From Leptospira_A sp046736045 (lineage in GTDB: Bacteria; Spirochaetota; Leptospiria; Leptospirales; Leptospiraceae), in contig NZ_CP177134.1 in assembly GCF_046736045.1 (NCBI RefSeq), forward strand, positions 2,914,001-2,978,000: a stretch of DNA of 64,000 bases. The letters are read 5' to 3'. Positions 24,837-34,836 of the stretch are shown here, in pieces; the first letter of the stretch is position 1, and each line of letters opens with the position of its first letter. Below the pieces are notes generated by a model, which worked only from the letters and a program-made list of their open reading frames with translations, ran no database searches and had not been told where the DNA came from. The position numbers were made by a program, and so were the translations under genes.

Positions 24837-25943
24837 CTAAATCCAACGATACACTTCTAAAGCTCCCGATCGGATCCGAACGGAATATATATTGTCATCC
24901 GAATCCGTATAGGTTTCTCTCCATTGGCCTCTCGGCGGTGCGAACGGCAAACGTTTGTTATTGACGTGATTTCCTTCACTATCGTGGACTTGCAAACGAA
25001 TGGAGTTTCCCTGATCTTCCGTTTCCCAGATATAAAATTCATTATTGGTTCGGATGGAAAATAGTATCTCCGAAGGATCCTGGATTTCCTTCATAAAAAC
25101 AGCTTCTTCATTGGTGAAAGAATAACGGTAAATCCTTCTGAATTTGAATCGTTTGTCTTTTTTGGAAAAATAACTGAATGAAGCGAGCACATATTCCCCT
25201 TCCGGATGAGGGAGGATTTTGTCCAAAGTGATATCATAATCTTTTGCATCTCCGCTTTTAAAAACGGAAAGGGAAGATTCTTTGATATTTCCTTTCAATT
25301 CTCCTTCTTCGAAATAAGAAAGTCTCATCTCTTCGGCGATTCTATGGTAAACAAACAACCGTTCTCCTTCACCGGGGATCAATGCTTCTATATAACGGAA
25401 CGGTTCCGCATTTTTACCCGAAGCACCTAGCATAAATTTCACGACACCTTTTTGGGAAATTTGAACCAAAAAGGAGGGGAGGACGGTTGTACCGGAAGTG
25501 GAAAAGTTTCCGCTATAGGATTTATAAAGGCTTTCCTGTCCGGGTGGAAGCTCCATCCCTTTGGAAGAGATCCTATTTTGGATGACCAGGTCTCCGTCTT
25601 CCGTGATGGCTACGATCCCCAGTCCTCCGAAACGAAACGGGTAATGGGGAATGCCGGACAAGGATTTGAAATCAGGATTGCCGATTGTGGCTTCCAGGCG
25701 GCCATTCCGATCAAATAACTTGATAATGGATTGTTTTGTGTCGGCAAGTGCCACAACATTGGAACCAACAGGTACCGTCATAGGAACATTGGTCAATACT
25801 TGGTTCACTACTACGCCTTCCCAGGTATCCGATGTACCTCCGAGAGGGATTCGAAAAAGAATTTCATCTTTTAGATTGTCCACTCGAAAACGAAGGCAGG
25901 TGAAAAATAGGGAAGGAATTAAGATTAAATAGAGAAGGCGCAT
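24837..25943 (-). CDS. beta-propeller-like lipoprotein
   Basis: About 368 aa. From the second Met (25943) the N-terminus MRLLYLILIPSLFFTC is a lipoprotein signal peptide with the cysteine at residue 16; the ATG at 25958 would add five residues. The mature protein is beta-rich with repeated short blocks (VVALADTKQSIIKLFDRNG, GDLVIQNRI, EFYIWETEDQGN), as in a propeller. Probably on the outer or inner membrane surface. First gene of the operon with nnr. The specific Leptospira family is not named here because I cannot verify it. Confidence 0.7.
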   Translation of the reverse strand: MRLLYLILIPSLFFTCLRFRVDNLKDEILFRIPLGGTSDTWEGVVVNQVLTNVPMTVPVGSNVVALADTKQSIIKLFDRNGRLEATIGNPDFKSLSGIPHYPFRFGGLGIVAITEDGDLVIQNRISSKGMELPPGQESLYKSYSGNFSTSGTTVLPSFLVQISQKGVVKFMLGASGKNAEPFRYIEALIPGEGERLFVYHRIAEEMRLSYFEEGELKGNIKESSLSVFKSGDAKDYDITLDKILPHPEGEYVLASFSYFSKKDKRFKFRRIYRYSFTNEEAVFMKEIQDPSEILFSIRTNNEFYIWETEDQGNSIRLQVHDSEGNHVNNKRLPFAPPRGQWRETYTDSDDNIYSVRIRSGALEVYRWI

Positions 25944-25999
25944 AAGTTCAGCTTCCATTCCCTATTTTTTTATTTACAGCACAACTCGGTTTTCCTAGC

Positions 26000-26028
26000 T
26001 TGACAAGTGTCGTGTTATTTTTTAACAT
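26000..26028 (+). promoter_or_regulatory. sigma70-type promoter of rimP-nusA-infB operon
   Basis: TTGACA, 17 bases, TAACAT. Transcription would start near 26035, which places the TTG at 26032 upstream of the mRNA and supports the later rimP start at 26080. Confidence 0.7.
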
Positions 26029-26079
26029 GAGTTGGGTCTCTTACTAGGAATCCCTGACGGAGTTCCTTTTGGATATGGT

Positions 26080-26568
26080 TTGGTATACACCGAGGAAAAC
26101 ATCCGAGAACTTTTAAATAAAATTCTCGAACCGCCTCTTGCACTTTTTTCGCTCCAAGTACAGAATCGGAAAAACCACGCCCTCATTGAGATTACACTGG
26201 ATCACCTTACGCATAAAACTGGCTCTGTCAGTTTGTTTGACTGTGAGGAAGTATCAAGGAGACTCAAAGAGGAGCTGGATCTTTGGGGAGAGGAGTTTGA
26301 CTTCACTCTTCAGGTATCCTCAGGTGGGGTAGAGCGTGCTCTACGCATCCCTGAGGATTTGGATCGATTCCAAGGACTATTAGCGAAACTAGAAGTCCTC
26401 TTGGAAGACGGGGACTGGGACAAACGAGTTTTTCGTTTGGGCGAGAGAGTTGGAGATTCGATTTATTTAGTGCCTTACGACAGAAAGGCGTCAAAACGAA
26501 AAGAAATTCCTGCAATCAATAAGCCTTTAACTGAAATTCGAAAAGGAAACTTATTTTTAGAATTATAA
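26080..26568 (+). CDS. rimP: ribosome maturation factor RimP
   Basis: About 162 aa. The RimP signature is clear: VSLFDCEEVSRRLKEELD, then FTLQVSSGGVERALR. RimP binds the 30S subunit during late assembly. The frame opens at TTG 26032, but the promoter just upstream would start RNA after that codon, and residues 1-16 there (GLLLGIPDGVPFGYG) do not look like RimP, so TTG 26080 (MVYTEENIRELL) is preferred. nusA follows after two bases. Standard rimP-nusA-infB order. Confidence 0.85.
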   Translation: MVYTEENIRELLNKILEPPLALFSLQVQNRKNHALIEITLDHLTHKTGSVSLFDCEEVSRRLKEELDLWGEEFDFTLQVSSGGVERALRIPEDLDRFQGLLAKLEVLLEDGDWDKRVFRLGERVGDSIYLVPYDRKASKRKEIPAINKPLTEIRKGNLFLEL

Positions 26569-26570
26569 TT

Positions 26571-27953
<1,383 letters not shown>

Positions 27954-27968
27954 GGCTAGCAATACTAT

Positions 27969-30722
27969 ATGGAAGAACAAAAGTCGATTAAAGAAACCCT
28001 GCAACAGGGTGCGGCTAGCGGTGATAAGACGAAAAAAAAACTTGTCATCAAAAAAAAGCCCAACTCTGTTGAGTCCAAAGCTAGCGCCACTCCTGTAGAA
28101 CCGAGAAGTAGTTCTCCTGCAGCTGATCATAGAAAAAAAGATCTAAATGAACTGATTCGTGAAGAAGCAAAAAGACAAGGTGGTTTGGGATCAGGGCCGC
28201 AAGCTCCTTCCCAAGCATCCCCTATTGTTTCCCGCCCGGAAAGAAAAAGAGAAGAATTACCGGAAGCAAGACCGATGGACAGAAAACCTGAATCCATCTT
28301 GTCTGGGGACACTTCGTCACCTAACTATAGGAATGACGATCGAAGAAACCAAGGGCAAACTGTTCCCGGTTTTTTCAAAAAAGAAGATAGAAATCCTATT
28401 ATATCAAGACCAACCAATGCACCTCCGCAACGAAATGACGGTGGTGGGGGCGGATACCGCGGACCAGGTGGCGGACAAGGCCAGGGTGGTGGTGGATATC
28501 GCGGTCCAGGTGGACCAGGTCAAGGCGGCGGCGGGTATCGTGGACCAGGCGGTCCCGGACAAGGCCAGGGTGGTGGTGGATATCGCGGTCCAGGTGGACC
28601 AGGTCAAGGCGGCGGCGGGTATCGTGGACCAGGCGGTCCCGGACAAGGCCAGGGTGGTGGTGGATATCGCGGTCCAGGTGGACCAGGTCAAGGCGGCGGT
28701 GGATATCGTGGACCAGGCGGTCCCGGACAAGGTGGAAACAGAGGCGCTCGTCCGATTGGTCAAGGTGGCCCAGGTGCTAAGCCAATTTCAGATCCTGCTT
28801 TTGGCGGGGGAAATACCGGATCCGGCGGACCTGCAGGTTCCGGTGGCGCAAACAAAAAACGAGTTTTTGAAAAAGACAAAGCTCGTACGGAAAAAGACGA
28901 AAATACTAAGTTTTTCAAACAAAGTTTTAGAAAACAAAAAGCACAAGCGGCAGCACTTGCTGCTGTGCCGAAAGAGATCTCTATTCTTGAAAACATTCAA
29001 GTGGGAGAGATTGCAAAAAAACTAAATCTAAAACCTGGTGAAATCATCTCCAAGCTCATGAAAATGGGTATGATGGTAACGATTAATAATGTGATCGATG
29101 CTGAAACTGCTTCCATCCTTGCAGACGATTACGGCTGTAAGGTGAAGATTGTTTCTCTTTATGATGAAACAGTCATCGAAGAAGAAAAAGATCTTCCGGA
29201 AGATTATATCACTCGTCCACCTGTTGTTACGATCATGGGTCACGTTGACCATGGTAAAACGAAATTATTGGATACGATTCGTTCCTCTCGCGTTGCGGAA
29301 GGAGAATCAGGCGGGATCACTCAGCATATCGGTGCATATCAGGTAGAAACCAGCCGTGGTAAAGTAGCATTCCTGGATACACCAGGTCACGAAGCGTTCA
29401 CTTCCATGAGAGCGCGCGGTGCTTCGATTACGGATATCGTCGTACTTGTGGTAGCTGCCGATGACGGTGTGATGCCTCAAACCATTGAAGCGATCAATCA
29501 CGCGAAAGAAGCGACTGTTCCTATCATTGTAGCGGTTAACAAAATCGACCTTCCTACAGCTAATCCGGAAAAGGTGAGACAGGAACTTTCGAATTACGGA
29601 TTACAACCGGAAGAATGGGGTGGAACTACCATCTTCTGTGAAATATCAGCAAAAAATAATATTGGAATCGACAAACTACTTGAGATGATTCTCATCCAGG
29701 CGGAATTACTCGACCATAAAGCAAACCCTCGTCGTCGTGCGAAAGGAACCATTGTAGAAGCAAAACTCGATCCGGGTCGTGGTGCTGTTGCAACCGTTCT
29801 CATCCAAAACGGAACACTCCGAGTGGGAGATGCTTTTGTGGCCGGGGTTCATGCAGGACGAGTTCGTGCCATGTATGATGATTTAGGTCATTCCATTCGG
29901 GAAGCAGGCCCTGCATTCCCGGCTCTCGTAACCGGTTTGGACGGTGTTCCTGATGCAGGAGCTCCATTTGATGTGGTGATTGATGATAAAGAAGCACGAA
30001 CTATTTCCCATAGCCGTCAAGAGTATGAGAGACTAGGCCAGTCCAAGAACTCAACTCGGGTGACTCTGGACAATATGAGTGAGATCATCAAACAAGGTGC
30101 CCTCAAAGAACTCAAAGTCATTATCAAAGCAGACGTTCGCGGATCTACGGAAGCCGTGAAAGAAGCATTGGAAAAACTATCTACAGCAGACGTCCGTCTC
30201 CATGTAATCCATGCGGGAACAGGTGCGATTGTGGATTCGGATATCATACTTGCTTCGGCTTCGAATGCGATTGTGATCGGGTTCCATACAAGAGCCAATC
30301 CGAAGACAGTATCTTTGGCTGAAAAAGAAAAAGTAGAAATCAAATACTATAGCATCATCTATGATGTGGTAAATGAAGTAAAAGCTTCCATGGAAGGACT
30401 ACTCGATCCTGAAAAAGTTGAGAACGTTATCGGTAAAATCGAAATCAGAGATGTATTCAAAATCTCTAAAGTGGGTAACATTGCAGGTTGTATGGTTAAA
30501 TCCGGTAAGGTGACCAAACAAGCAAGCGTTCGTGTCATCTCCAACAAATCGGGCGAGATTCTATGGGAAGGAAAACTCAAGAACCTCAAACGTATGAAAG
30601 ACGATGTTGCCGATGTTCTCACCGGTTTTGAGTGCGGTATCTTACTTGATGGTTTCAATGATTTTGAAGTAGGCGATGAAATCGAAGCTTACGAGATCAG
30701 AGAGATTGCTCGCAAACTTTAA
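27969..30722 (+). CDS. infB: translation initiation factor IF-2
   Basis: 917 aa. After a Lys-rich N-terminus comes a long Gly/Pro/Arg/Gln-rich tract (about residues 155-270) made of GGGGYRGPGGPGQG-type repeats. Then follow the IF2 N-domain and the GTPase with VDHGKTKLLD, DTPGHEAF and NKIDLP, and the C-terminal domains that bind initiator tRNA. The factor brings fMet-tRNA to the 30S subunit and drives subunit joining. The glycine tract is extra to the conserved core and is encoded by 84-bp tandem repeats. It lies between nusA and rbfA as in most bacteria. Confidence 0.98.
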   Translation: MEEQKSIKETLQQGAASGDKTKKKLVIKKKPNSVESKASATPVEPRSSSPAADHRKKDLNELIREEAKRQGGLGSGPQAPSQASPIVSRPERKREELPEARPMDRKPESILSGDTSSPNYRNDDRRNQGQTVPGFFKKEDRNPIISRPTNAPPQRNDGGGGGYRGPGGGQGQGGGGYRGPGGPGQGGGGYRGPGGPGQGQGGGGYRGPGGPGQGGGGYRGPGGPGQGQGGGGYRGPGGPGQGGGGYRGPGGPGQGGNRGARPIGQGGPGAKPISDPAFGGGNTGSGGPAGSGGANKKRVFEKDKARTEKDENTKFFKQSFRKQKAQAAALAAVPKEISILENIQVGEIAKKLNLKPGEIISKLMKMGMMVTINNVIDAETASILADDYGCKVKIVSLYDETVIEEEKDLPEDYITRPPVVTIMGHVDHGKTKLLDTIRSSRVAEGESGGITQHIGAYQVETSRGKVAFLDTPGHEAFTSMRARGASITDIVVLVVAADDGVMPQTIEAINHAKEATVPIIVAVNKIDLPTANPEKVRQELSNYGLQPEEWGGTTIFCEISAKNNIGIDKLLEMILIQAELLDHKANPRRRAKGTIVEAKLDPGRGAVATVLIQNGTLRVGDAFVAGVHAGRVRAMYDDLGHSIREAGPAFPALVTGLDGVPDAGAPFDVVIDDKEARTISHSRQEYERLGQSKNSTRVTLDNMSEIIKQGALKELKVIIKADVRGSTEAVKEALEKLSTADVRLHVIHAGTGAIVDSDIILASASNAIVIGFHTRANPKTVSLAEKEKVEIKYYSIIYDVVNEVKASMEGLLDPEKVENVIGKIEIRDVFKISKVGNIAGCMVKSGKVTKQASVRVISNKSGEILWEGKLKNLKRMKDDVADVLTGFECGILLDGFNDFEVGDEIEAYEIREIARKL
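28479..28730 (+). repeat. three 84-bp tandem repeats inside infB
   Basis: Nearly identical units begin at 28479, 28563 and 28647 (each starting GGCCAGGGTGGTGGTGG). Each encodes 28 residues that are themselves two similar GGGGYRGPGGPGQG halves. Units 1 and 2 appear identical; unit 3 has small changes near its middle. Copy number is likely to vary between strains. Confidence 0.9.
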
Positions 30723-30734
30723 AGGACAGAAACT

Positions 30735-31160
30735 ATGAATCCGATTCGAAAGAAAAAACTCGAAGCGGAAATCATTCGCATTCTCGCTACAGCAATTTTG
30801 GAAGGTAAGGTGAAAGATCCCAGGATTTTTCTGCCTTCTTTCCATCGAATCGAGATTACGGATGATTTGAAAAAGGCGACTGTATACTTCACTGCTCTCT
30901 GTAGCAATAATGAAAGAAAAAAATTAACTGCAGGGCTTACTTCTTCTGCAGGATTTTTAACTTCTCTTGTGGGTAAACAACTGCATCTGCATACAAATCC
31001 CAGATTTACTTTTGCTTGGGACAATAGTTATATCAAATCGTTGGAAGTGATCCAATTGATTGATGACTCCAAACCCAAAACTCTTTTTGAGGAAACTCAT
31101 CCTGATGGATCGGAAAATTCTTCAAAAGAGGATGATGACTCGGATATAGAAGAAGAATAA
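30735..31160 (+). CDS. rbfA: ribosome-binding factor A
   Basis: 141 aa with the RbfA pattern: a basic start (RKKKLEAEIIRILATAIL), KDPRIFLPSFHRIEITDDLKKATVYF and LHLHTNPRFTFAWDNSY. It helps mature the 30S subunit by acting on the 16S rRNA 5' region. The C-terminal 25 residues are an acidic tail beyond the core. It follows infB by 12 bases; the usual next gene, truB, is displaced by about 6 kb of other genes. Confidence 0.95.
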   Translation: MNPIRKKKLEAEIIRILATAILEGKVKDPRIFLPSFHRIEITDDLKKATVYFTALCSNNERKKLTAGLTSSAGFLTSLVGKQLHLHTNPRFTFAWDNSYIKSLEVIQLIDDSKPKTLFEETHPDGSENSSKEDDDSDIEEE

Positions 31161-31375
31161 ATTTCTTCTTTCTATCTCTTTCTCCTTTCCTCACTTTCAT
31201 TTCTAATTTTAATCCATCTTACTTTTCAAAAGGCCACCACACCATAATTCCTGTTTGTTAACTATATTGGAAAAAAATGAAATTTGTTATTCGTTAATTT
31301 ATAATTTTCCGAAAATTGAAACAAGTTCCTCCGTTATTTTGTATAAATTCTGTTATATTGTATTCATCTTTGTTT

Positions 31376-32266
31376 ATGGCATACGATTTTGCAAACATAC
31401 TCGTGGACCCTTTGGACAAAGGTAGCCTGGTTTGGCTTGCGAAGGAAAGTTTTCTTTATAATCCCAGACGAAAGATTCATTATCCTTTGGAAGATGGGTT
31501 GGCGAAGTTGCTTCCGAGTGAAGCTCTTTTCGGTTTGGGAAAGGAGAACGAAGATTCGTTTTTCGAGCATTCCGGTGCGACTGACTCTCTCAGTTACAGG
31601 CCTATCGCCCGGTATGAAGGTCTTGCCGAATGGTATGACGAAATCATGAGGGATCCGAGCAATCGGGGGGAATTGGCAAGATCCGCCTATGAACTGTTAA
31701 AGGTTTTGATTGGAAAAGGATCCGGCTTTGCCTTGGACATCGGATGCGGAACAGGGCTTTCCGCGGAAATTGCAAGAGAATCCGGATATGATCCGATTGG
31801 AATAGATCTTTCTTTTGATCAACTGAAAGTTGCTTCCAAAAGACTTCCTGTTGTGTTAGGTGATGCTGCCGAACTTCCCATCGCAGGGGAATCTATTTCT
31901 CTCGCATATAGTACTTTTACGACTACCGACTGGGAAGATTTGGAACGAGCTGCCAAAGAAATCTACAGAGTATTGGCACCTGGTGGCCGTTATGTGGATA
32001 TAGGAGTTCATCCTTGTTTTTACGGAGGATATTCCGAGACAAGAGAGGATGGAGTCGTTTTACAAAAACCCGGATATAAAAAAACTCATTATTTGAGTCC
32101 TGATTCCCTCAAAGGTACTGTGAGAAGTAAAGTTGGCGCATGGCACCGACCTTTGGCAGATGTATTGAATCTTTTTATCGGTGCAGGGTTTCATTTGACT
32201 CAGATCGAAGAGGGCGGAGCGGGAGAATTGCCAAGCCTGCTCGCACTTAGTTTTATTAAAAAATAA
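31376..32266 (+). CDS. SAM methyltransferase with Trm112-like N-terminus
   Basis: About 296 aa from ATG 31376 (MAYDFANILVDPLDKGS), preferred over TTG 31316. Residues 8-50 follow the Trm112/UPF0434 pattern (ILVDPLDKGSLVW ... IHYPLEDGLAKLLPSEA), but the usual zinc cysteines are absent. The second part is a class I methyltransferase: motif I LDIGCGTGLSAEIA, acidic end of beta-2 GIDLS, and LGDAAELPIA. The substrate is unknown. It opens the cluster inserted between rbfA and truB, 38 bases before thiM. The gap behind rbfA (215 bases) probably carries its promoter. Confidence 0.75.
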   Translation: MAYDFANILVDPLDKGSLVWLAKESFLYNPRRKIHYPLEDGLAKLLPSEALFGLGKENEDSFFEHSGATDSLSYRPIARYEGLAEWYDEIMRDPSNRGELARSAYELLKVLIGKGSGFALDIGCGTGLSAEIARESGYDPIGIDLSFDQLKVASKRLPVVLGDAAELPIAGESISLAYSTFTTTDWEDLERAAKEIYRVLAPGGRYVDIGVHPCFYGGYSETREDGVVLQKPGYKKTHYLSPDSLKGTVRSKVGAWHRPLADVLNLFIGAGFHLTQIEEGGAGELPSLLALSFIKK

Positions 32267-32303
32267 TCAATAAACGAATGGATGATAACAACAGGAGTTA
32301 CCT

Positions 32304-33095
32304 ATGACAATTACAGCAATCAAAGAAACCGTTTGGCCCGCACAAGAAGTAGTGGAAGACCTTTCTGAACTCAGAAAAAATGCTCCACTAACACATGTTT
32401 TAACGAATATAGTTGTCACCAACTGGACTGCGAACGTATTACTAGCAGCAGGTGCATCACCTGCTATGGTCATAGCAGAAGAAGAGGCGCCTGGTTTTGC
32501 TGCAATCGCTTCGGGAGTATTGATCAATTTGGGAACGATCAATAGTTTTGATGCGAAAGCAATCAAGGCTGCAGCAATTTCCGCAAACAAATCCGGAACT
32601 CCTTGGGTATTGGATCCGGTCGCAGTGGGACCACTTCCTTATAGAACTGAAATTGCAATTGAGCTTTTGAATTACAAACCGACTGTAATTCGAGGAAATG
32701 CCTCCGAAATACTCGCATTAGCTGGTGCCTCTTCGGGAGGAAAAGGCGTGGATTCTACTGCCAAATCAACAGAGGCAATTGAAGTAGCACAGGAACTTTC
32801 TTTGCGAACCGGTGCTGTTGTTGCAATCAGCGGAGAAGTGGATTATATCACAAACGGAAAAGAGGTGATCGCGGTTCCAGGAGGTCATATTTTAATGACA
32901 AAAGTAACAGGTGTTGGTTGCTCATTGGGAGCGCTTATTGCTTCCTTTTTGGGAATTCAAAAAGATCCTTTGAGGGCTGCCATTTCCGCCTCTGCGGTGT
33001 TTGCTGTTACCGGAGAAAGAGCCGCTTTGGCGTCGCGAGGAACCGGATCCTTTGCGGTTGCATTTTTAGACGAACTTACAGTTTTAAAATCATGA
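32304..33095 (+). CDS. thiM: hydroxyethylthiazole kinase
   Basis: 263 aa with ThiM hallmarks: LTNIVVTNWTANVLLAAGASPAM at the substrate site, WVLDPVAVG, VIRGNASEI and the catalytic region VTGVGCSLGALIASF, where the cysteine is conserved. It phosphorylates 4-methyl-5-hydroxyethylthiazole, salvaging the thiazole half of thiamine. No thiD or thiE lies nearby, and no TPP riboswitch is visible in the 37-base leader. AGGAG precedes the ATG. The stop overlaps the ATG of the next gene by 4 bases. Confidence 0.93.
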   Translation: MTITAIKETVWPAQEVVEDLSELRKNAPLTHVLTNIVVTNWTANVLLAAGASPAMVIAEEEAPGFAAIASGVLINLGTINSFDAKAIKAAAISANKSGTPWVLDPVAVGPLPYRTEIAIELLNYKPTVIRGNASEILALAGASSGGKGVDSTAKSTEAIEVAQELSLRTGAVVAISGEVDYITNGKEVIAVPGGHILMTKVTGVGCSLGALIASFLGIQKDPLRAAISASAVFAVTGERAALASRGTGSFAVAFLDELTVLKS

Positions 33096-33973
33096 GTATC
33101 GCAGTTGCAGTTCCTACCGGAAATATAGCCAAGTTTCTTTTACCGAAATTGATTTCTTCCGGCGAAGAGATCATCGTTTTAACCAGAAGCCCTCATAAAC
33201 TTGATCCTCTTCTGAAAGACAAAGTGAAGGTGGAAGTTGGGGCTTTGGAGGATGCAGGCTTTGTAGAAAGAGCAACAAAGGGAGTGGATGCACTCTATTG
33301 GCTCAACCCCGGAAATAAAAAAGCGGAAGATGTGCATGGCTGGTACAAATTGTACGGACAAAGTGTATCCAATGCAGTTGAACGGAATGAAATCAAATAT
33401 GTAGTCAATATTTCAACAATCATTCCTGAAGTGGTAGAGGCGGGTGTTGCGGACGGAATTGTTCATGTGGAAGAATATTTGAATCGAACGAATGCGAATG
33501 TAGTTCATCTTCGACCGGGTTTTTTTTTGGAAAACATACTCGCACAAAAGGAAGATTTAAAAACCAAAGGCATTATTTCTTTTCCCATTCCGCCGAATCG
33601 ACCGATTGCATTTATTGCAACTTCGGATATCGCAGAAGTTGCTTCGCAGTATCTTTTAAAAAGAGATTGGTCTGGAAAACAGATTCATGTTTTGCATGGA
33701 GCAGAAGACATTACATTTGAAGAAGCAGCCAAACGACTCGGTAAAGTGACGGAACATGAACTCAATTATGTATTCATCAGTCTGGAAGATTTTTTTCAAA
33801 ATCTTTTGGACAAAGGGGTGACAGAAGCCGCCGCACTTGGTTATACCGATATCTATCGGTCGATGCATTTGCCCAGAGAAGTGGAAGGGGAGCGTTCTCC
33901 CAGAACTACTACTTCGACTACAGTTGAACTTTGGGGGAAAAATGTCTTAAGACCGAATTTAGGATCTATATGA
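33092..33973 (+). CDS. NmrA-like NAD(P)-binding protein
   Basis: About 293 aa starting MSIAVAVPTGNIAKFLL, a Rossmann N-terminus of the NmrA/SDR-atypical kind (TGNIAK glycine segment, then VLTRSP). Later blocks are VDALYWLNPG, VVNISTIIP, VVHLRPGFFLEN and the typical C-terminal half. These proteins sense or use NAD(P)H; some are quinone or isoflavone reductases. The ATG at 33092 overlaps the thiM stop (ATGA), and the stop overlaps the sulfurtransferase start the same way, so the three are translationally coupled. Confidence 0.8.
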   Translation: MSIAVAVPTGNIAKFLLPKLISSGEEIIVLTRSPHKLDPLLKDKVKVEVGALEDAGFVERATKGVDALYWLNPGNKKAEDVHGWYKLYGQSVSNAVERNEIKYVVNISTIIPEVVEAGVADGIVHVEEYLNRTNANVVHLRPGFFLENILAQKEDLKTKGIISFPIPPNRPIAFIATSDIAEVASQYLLKRDWSGKQIHVLHGAEDITFEEAAKRLGKVTEHELNYVFISLEDFFQNLLDKGVTEAAALGYTDIYRSMHLPREVEGERSPRTTTSTTVELWGKNVLRPNLGSI

Positions 33974-34791
33974 TTGTTAGCACAGATTGGCTTTTTTCAC
34001 AGTTGGGAAATACAAAGATTCGGATTGTAGATATCCGCGGTAGAGTGGAAAATTCCGAACCTAGGTATCACGCGGAGAAAGACGCATACCTGAAAGAACA
34101 TATTCCCGGTGCGGTATTCGTTGATTGGACACGGGACATTGTGGACTTGGATGATCCGGTTCCTGTTAACATAGCTCCTTCCGGAAAGTTCAAAGCTCTT
34201 ATGGAAAACTTAGGAATTAGTAATGATACTTTGGTCATTGCTTATGATGATCATAATACTATGTTTGCAGGCAGGCTCGCTTGGGCACTGCGTTACTTTG
34301 GTCATGAAAATGTGAAAATTCTGGATGGAGGATTCAAATCCTGGAAGTTGGAAGGAAGAGTTGTTGATTCGGAAATCCCAACTTTCCCGAAAGGAAATTT
34401 TACACCCCAAATCCATACACGTTTAAGACTTACTGCTGACGAAGTGGAATCCAGACCTCCCGGTACTCTTTTAATCGATGCTAGGCGACCGGAAGTATTT
34501 GCAAAAGGTTATATACCCGGAGCAGTCAATCTCCCTCATCCCACTCTCATTGATGAAGAAACAGGAAAGTTTCATCCAATCCCACAATTGAAAAAAGCTT
34601 TTTCGGATGTCGGGATAGATACGGACAATCTTCCGGAAAAAGTAATGTTATACTGCAATGGAGGCGCATCCGCTACAGTTCCTCTGACGGCACTTACGCT
34701 CCTTGGGAAAAAAGATGCGAACTTATATGACGGATCGTGGAATGAATGGGGAAAAGATCCCGGTCGCCCCAAAGGAAAATCAGAATCGTAA
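33970..34791 (+). CDS. rhodanese-type sulfurtransferase
   Basis: About 273 aa with two rhodanese domains. The first ends at LAWALRYFGHENVKILDGGF; the second carries LIDARRPEVFAKGYIPGAVN and the active-site loop LYCNGGASATVPLTAL with the catalytic cysteine. The loop CNGGASA is close to neither textbook thiosulfate nor mercaptopyruvate loops, so the donor is left open. Proximity to thiM suggests, without proof, a link to thiamine sulfur chemistry. The start at 33970 overlaps the previous stop by 4 bases. Confidence 0.85.
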   Translation: MIVSTDWLFSQLGNTKIRIVDIRGRVENSEPRYHAEKDAYLKEHIPGAVFVDWTRDIVDLDDPVPVNIAPSGKFKALMENLGISNDTLVIAYDDHNTMFAGRLAWALRYFGHENVKILDGGFKSWKLEGRVVDSEIPTFPKGNFTPQIHTRLRLTADEVESRPPGTLLIDARRPEVFAKGYIPGAVNLPHPTLIDEETGKFHPIPQLKKAFSDVGIDTDNLPEKVMLYCNGGASATVPLTALTLLGKKDANLYDGSWNEWGKDPGRPKGKSES

Positions 34792-34836
34792 ATCTGTCGT
34801 TATACGAAAATCCGATTGAACCGGATCTGACTCAAA

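Noticed and set aside
28479..28730. CRISPR-like array
   Set aside because: Repeats are contiguous, in frame and encode the glycine-rich part of IF-2; there are no spacers.
28404..28763. Minus-strand open frame opposite the infB repeats (Thr/Ala/Trp-rich)
   Set aside because: It is the antisense of the glycine repeats; its repetitive composition follows from the infB coding sequence.
32267..32303. TPP riboswitch ahead of thiM
   Set aside because: The leader is only 37 bases and lacks the conserved THI-box segments; none is seen before the preceding methyltransferase gene either.
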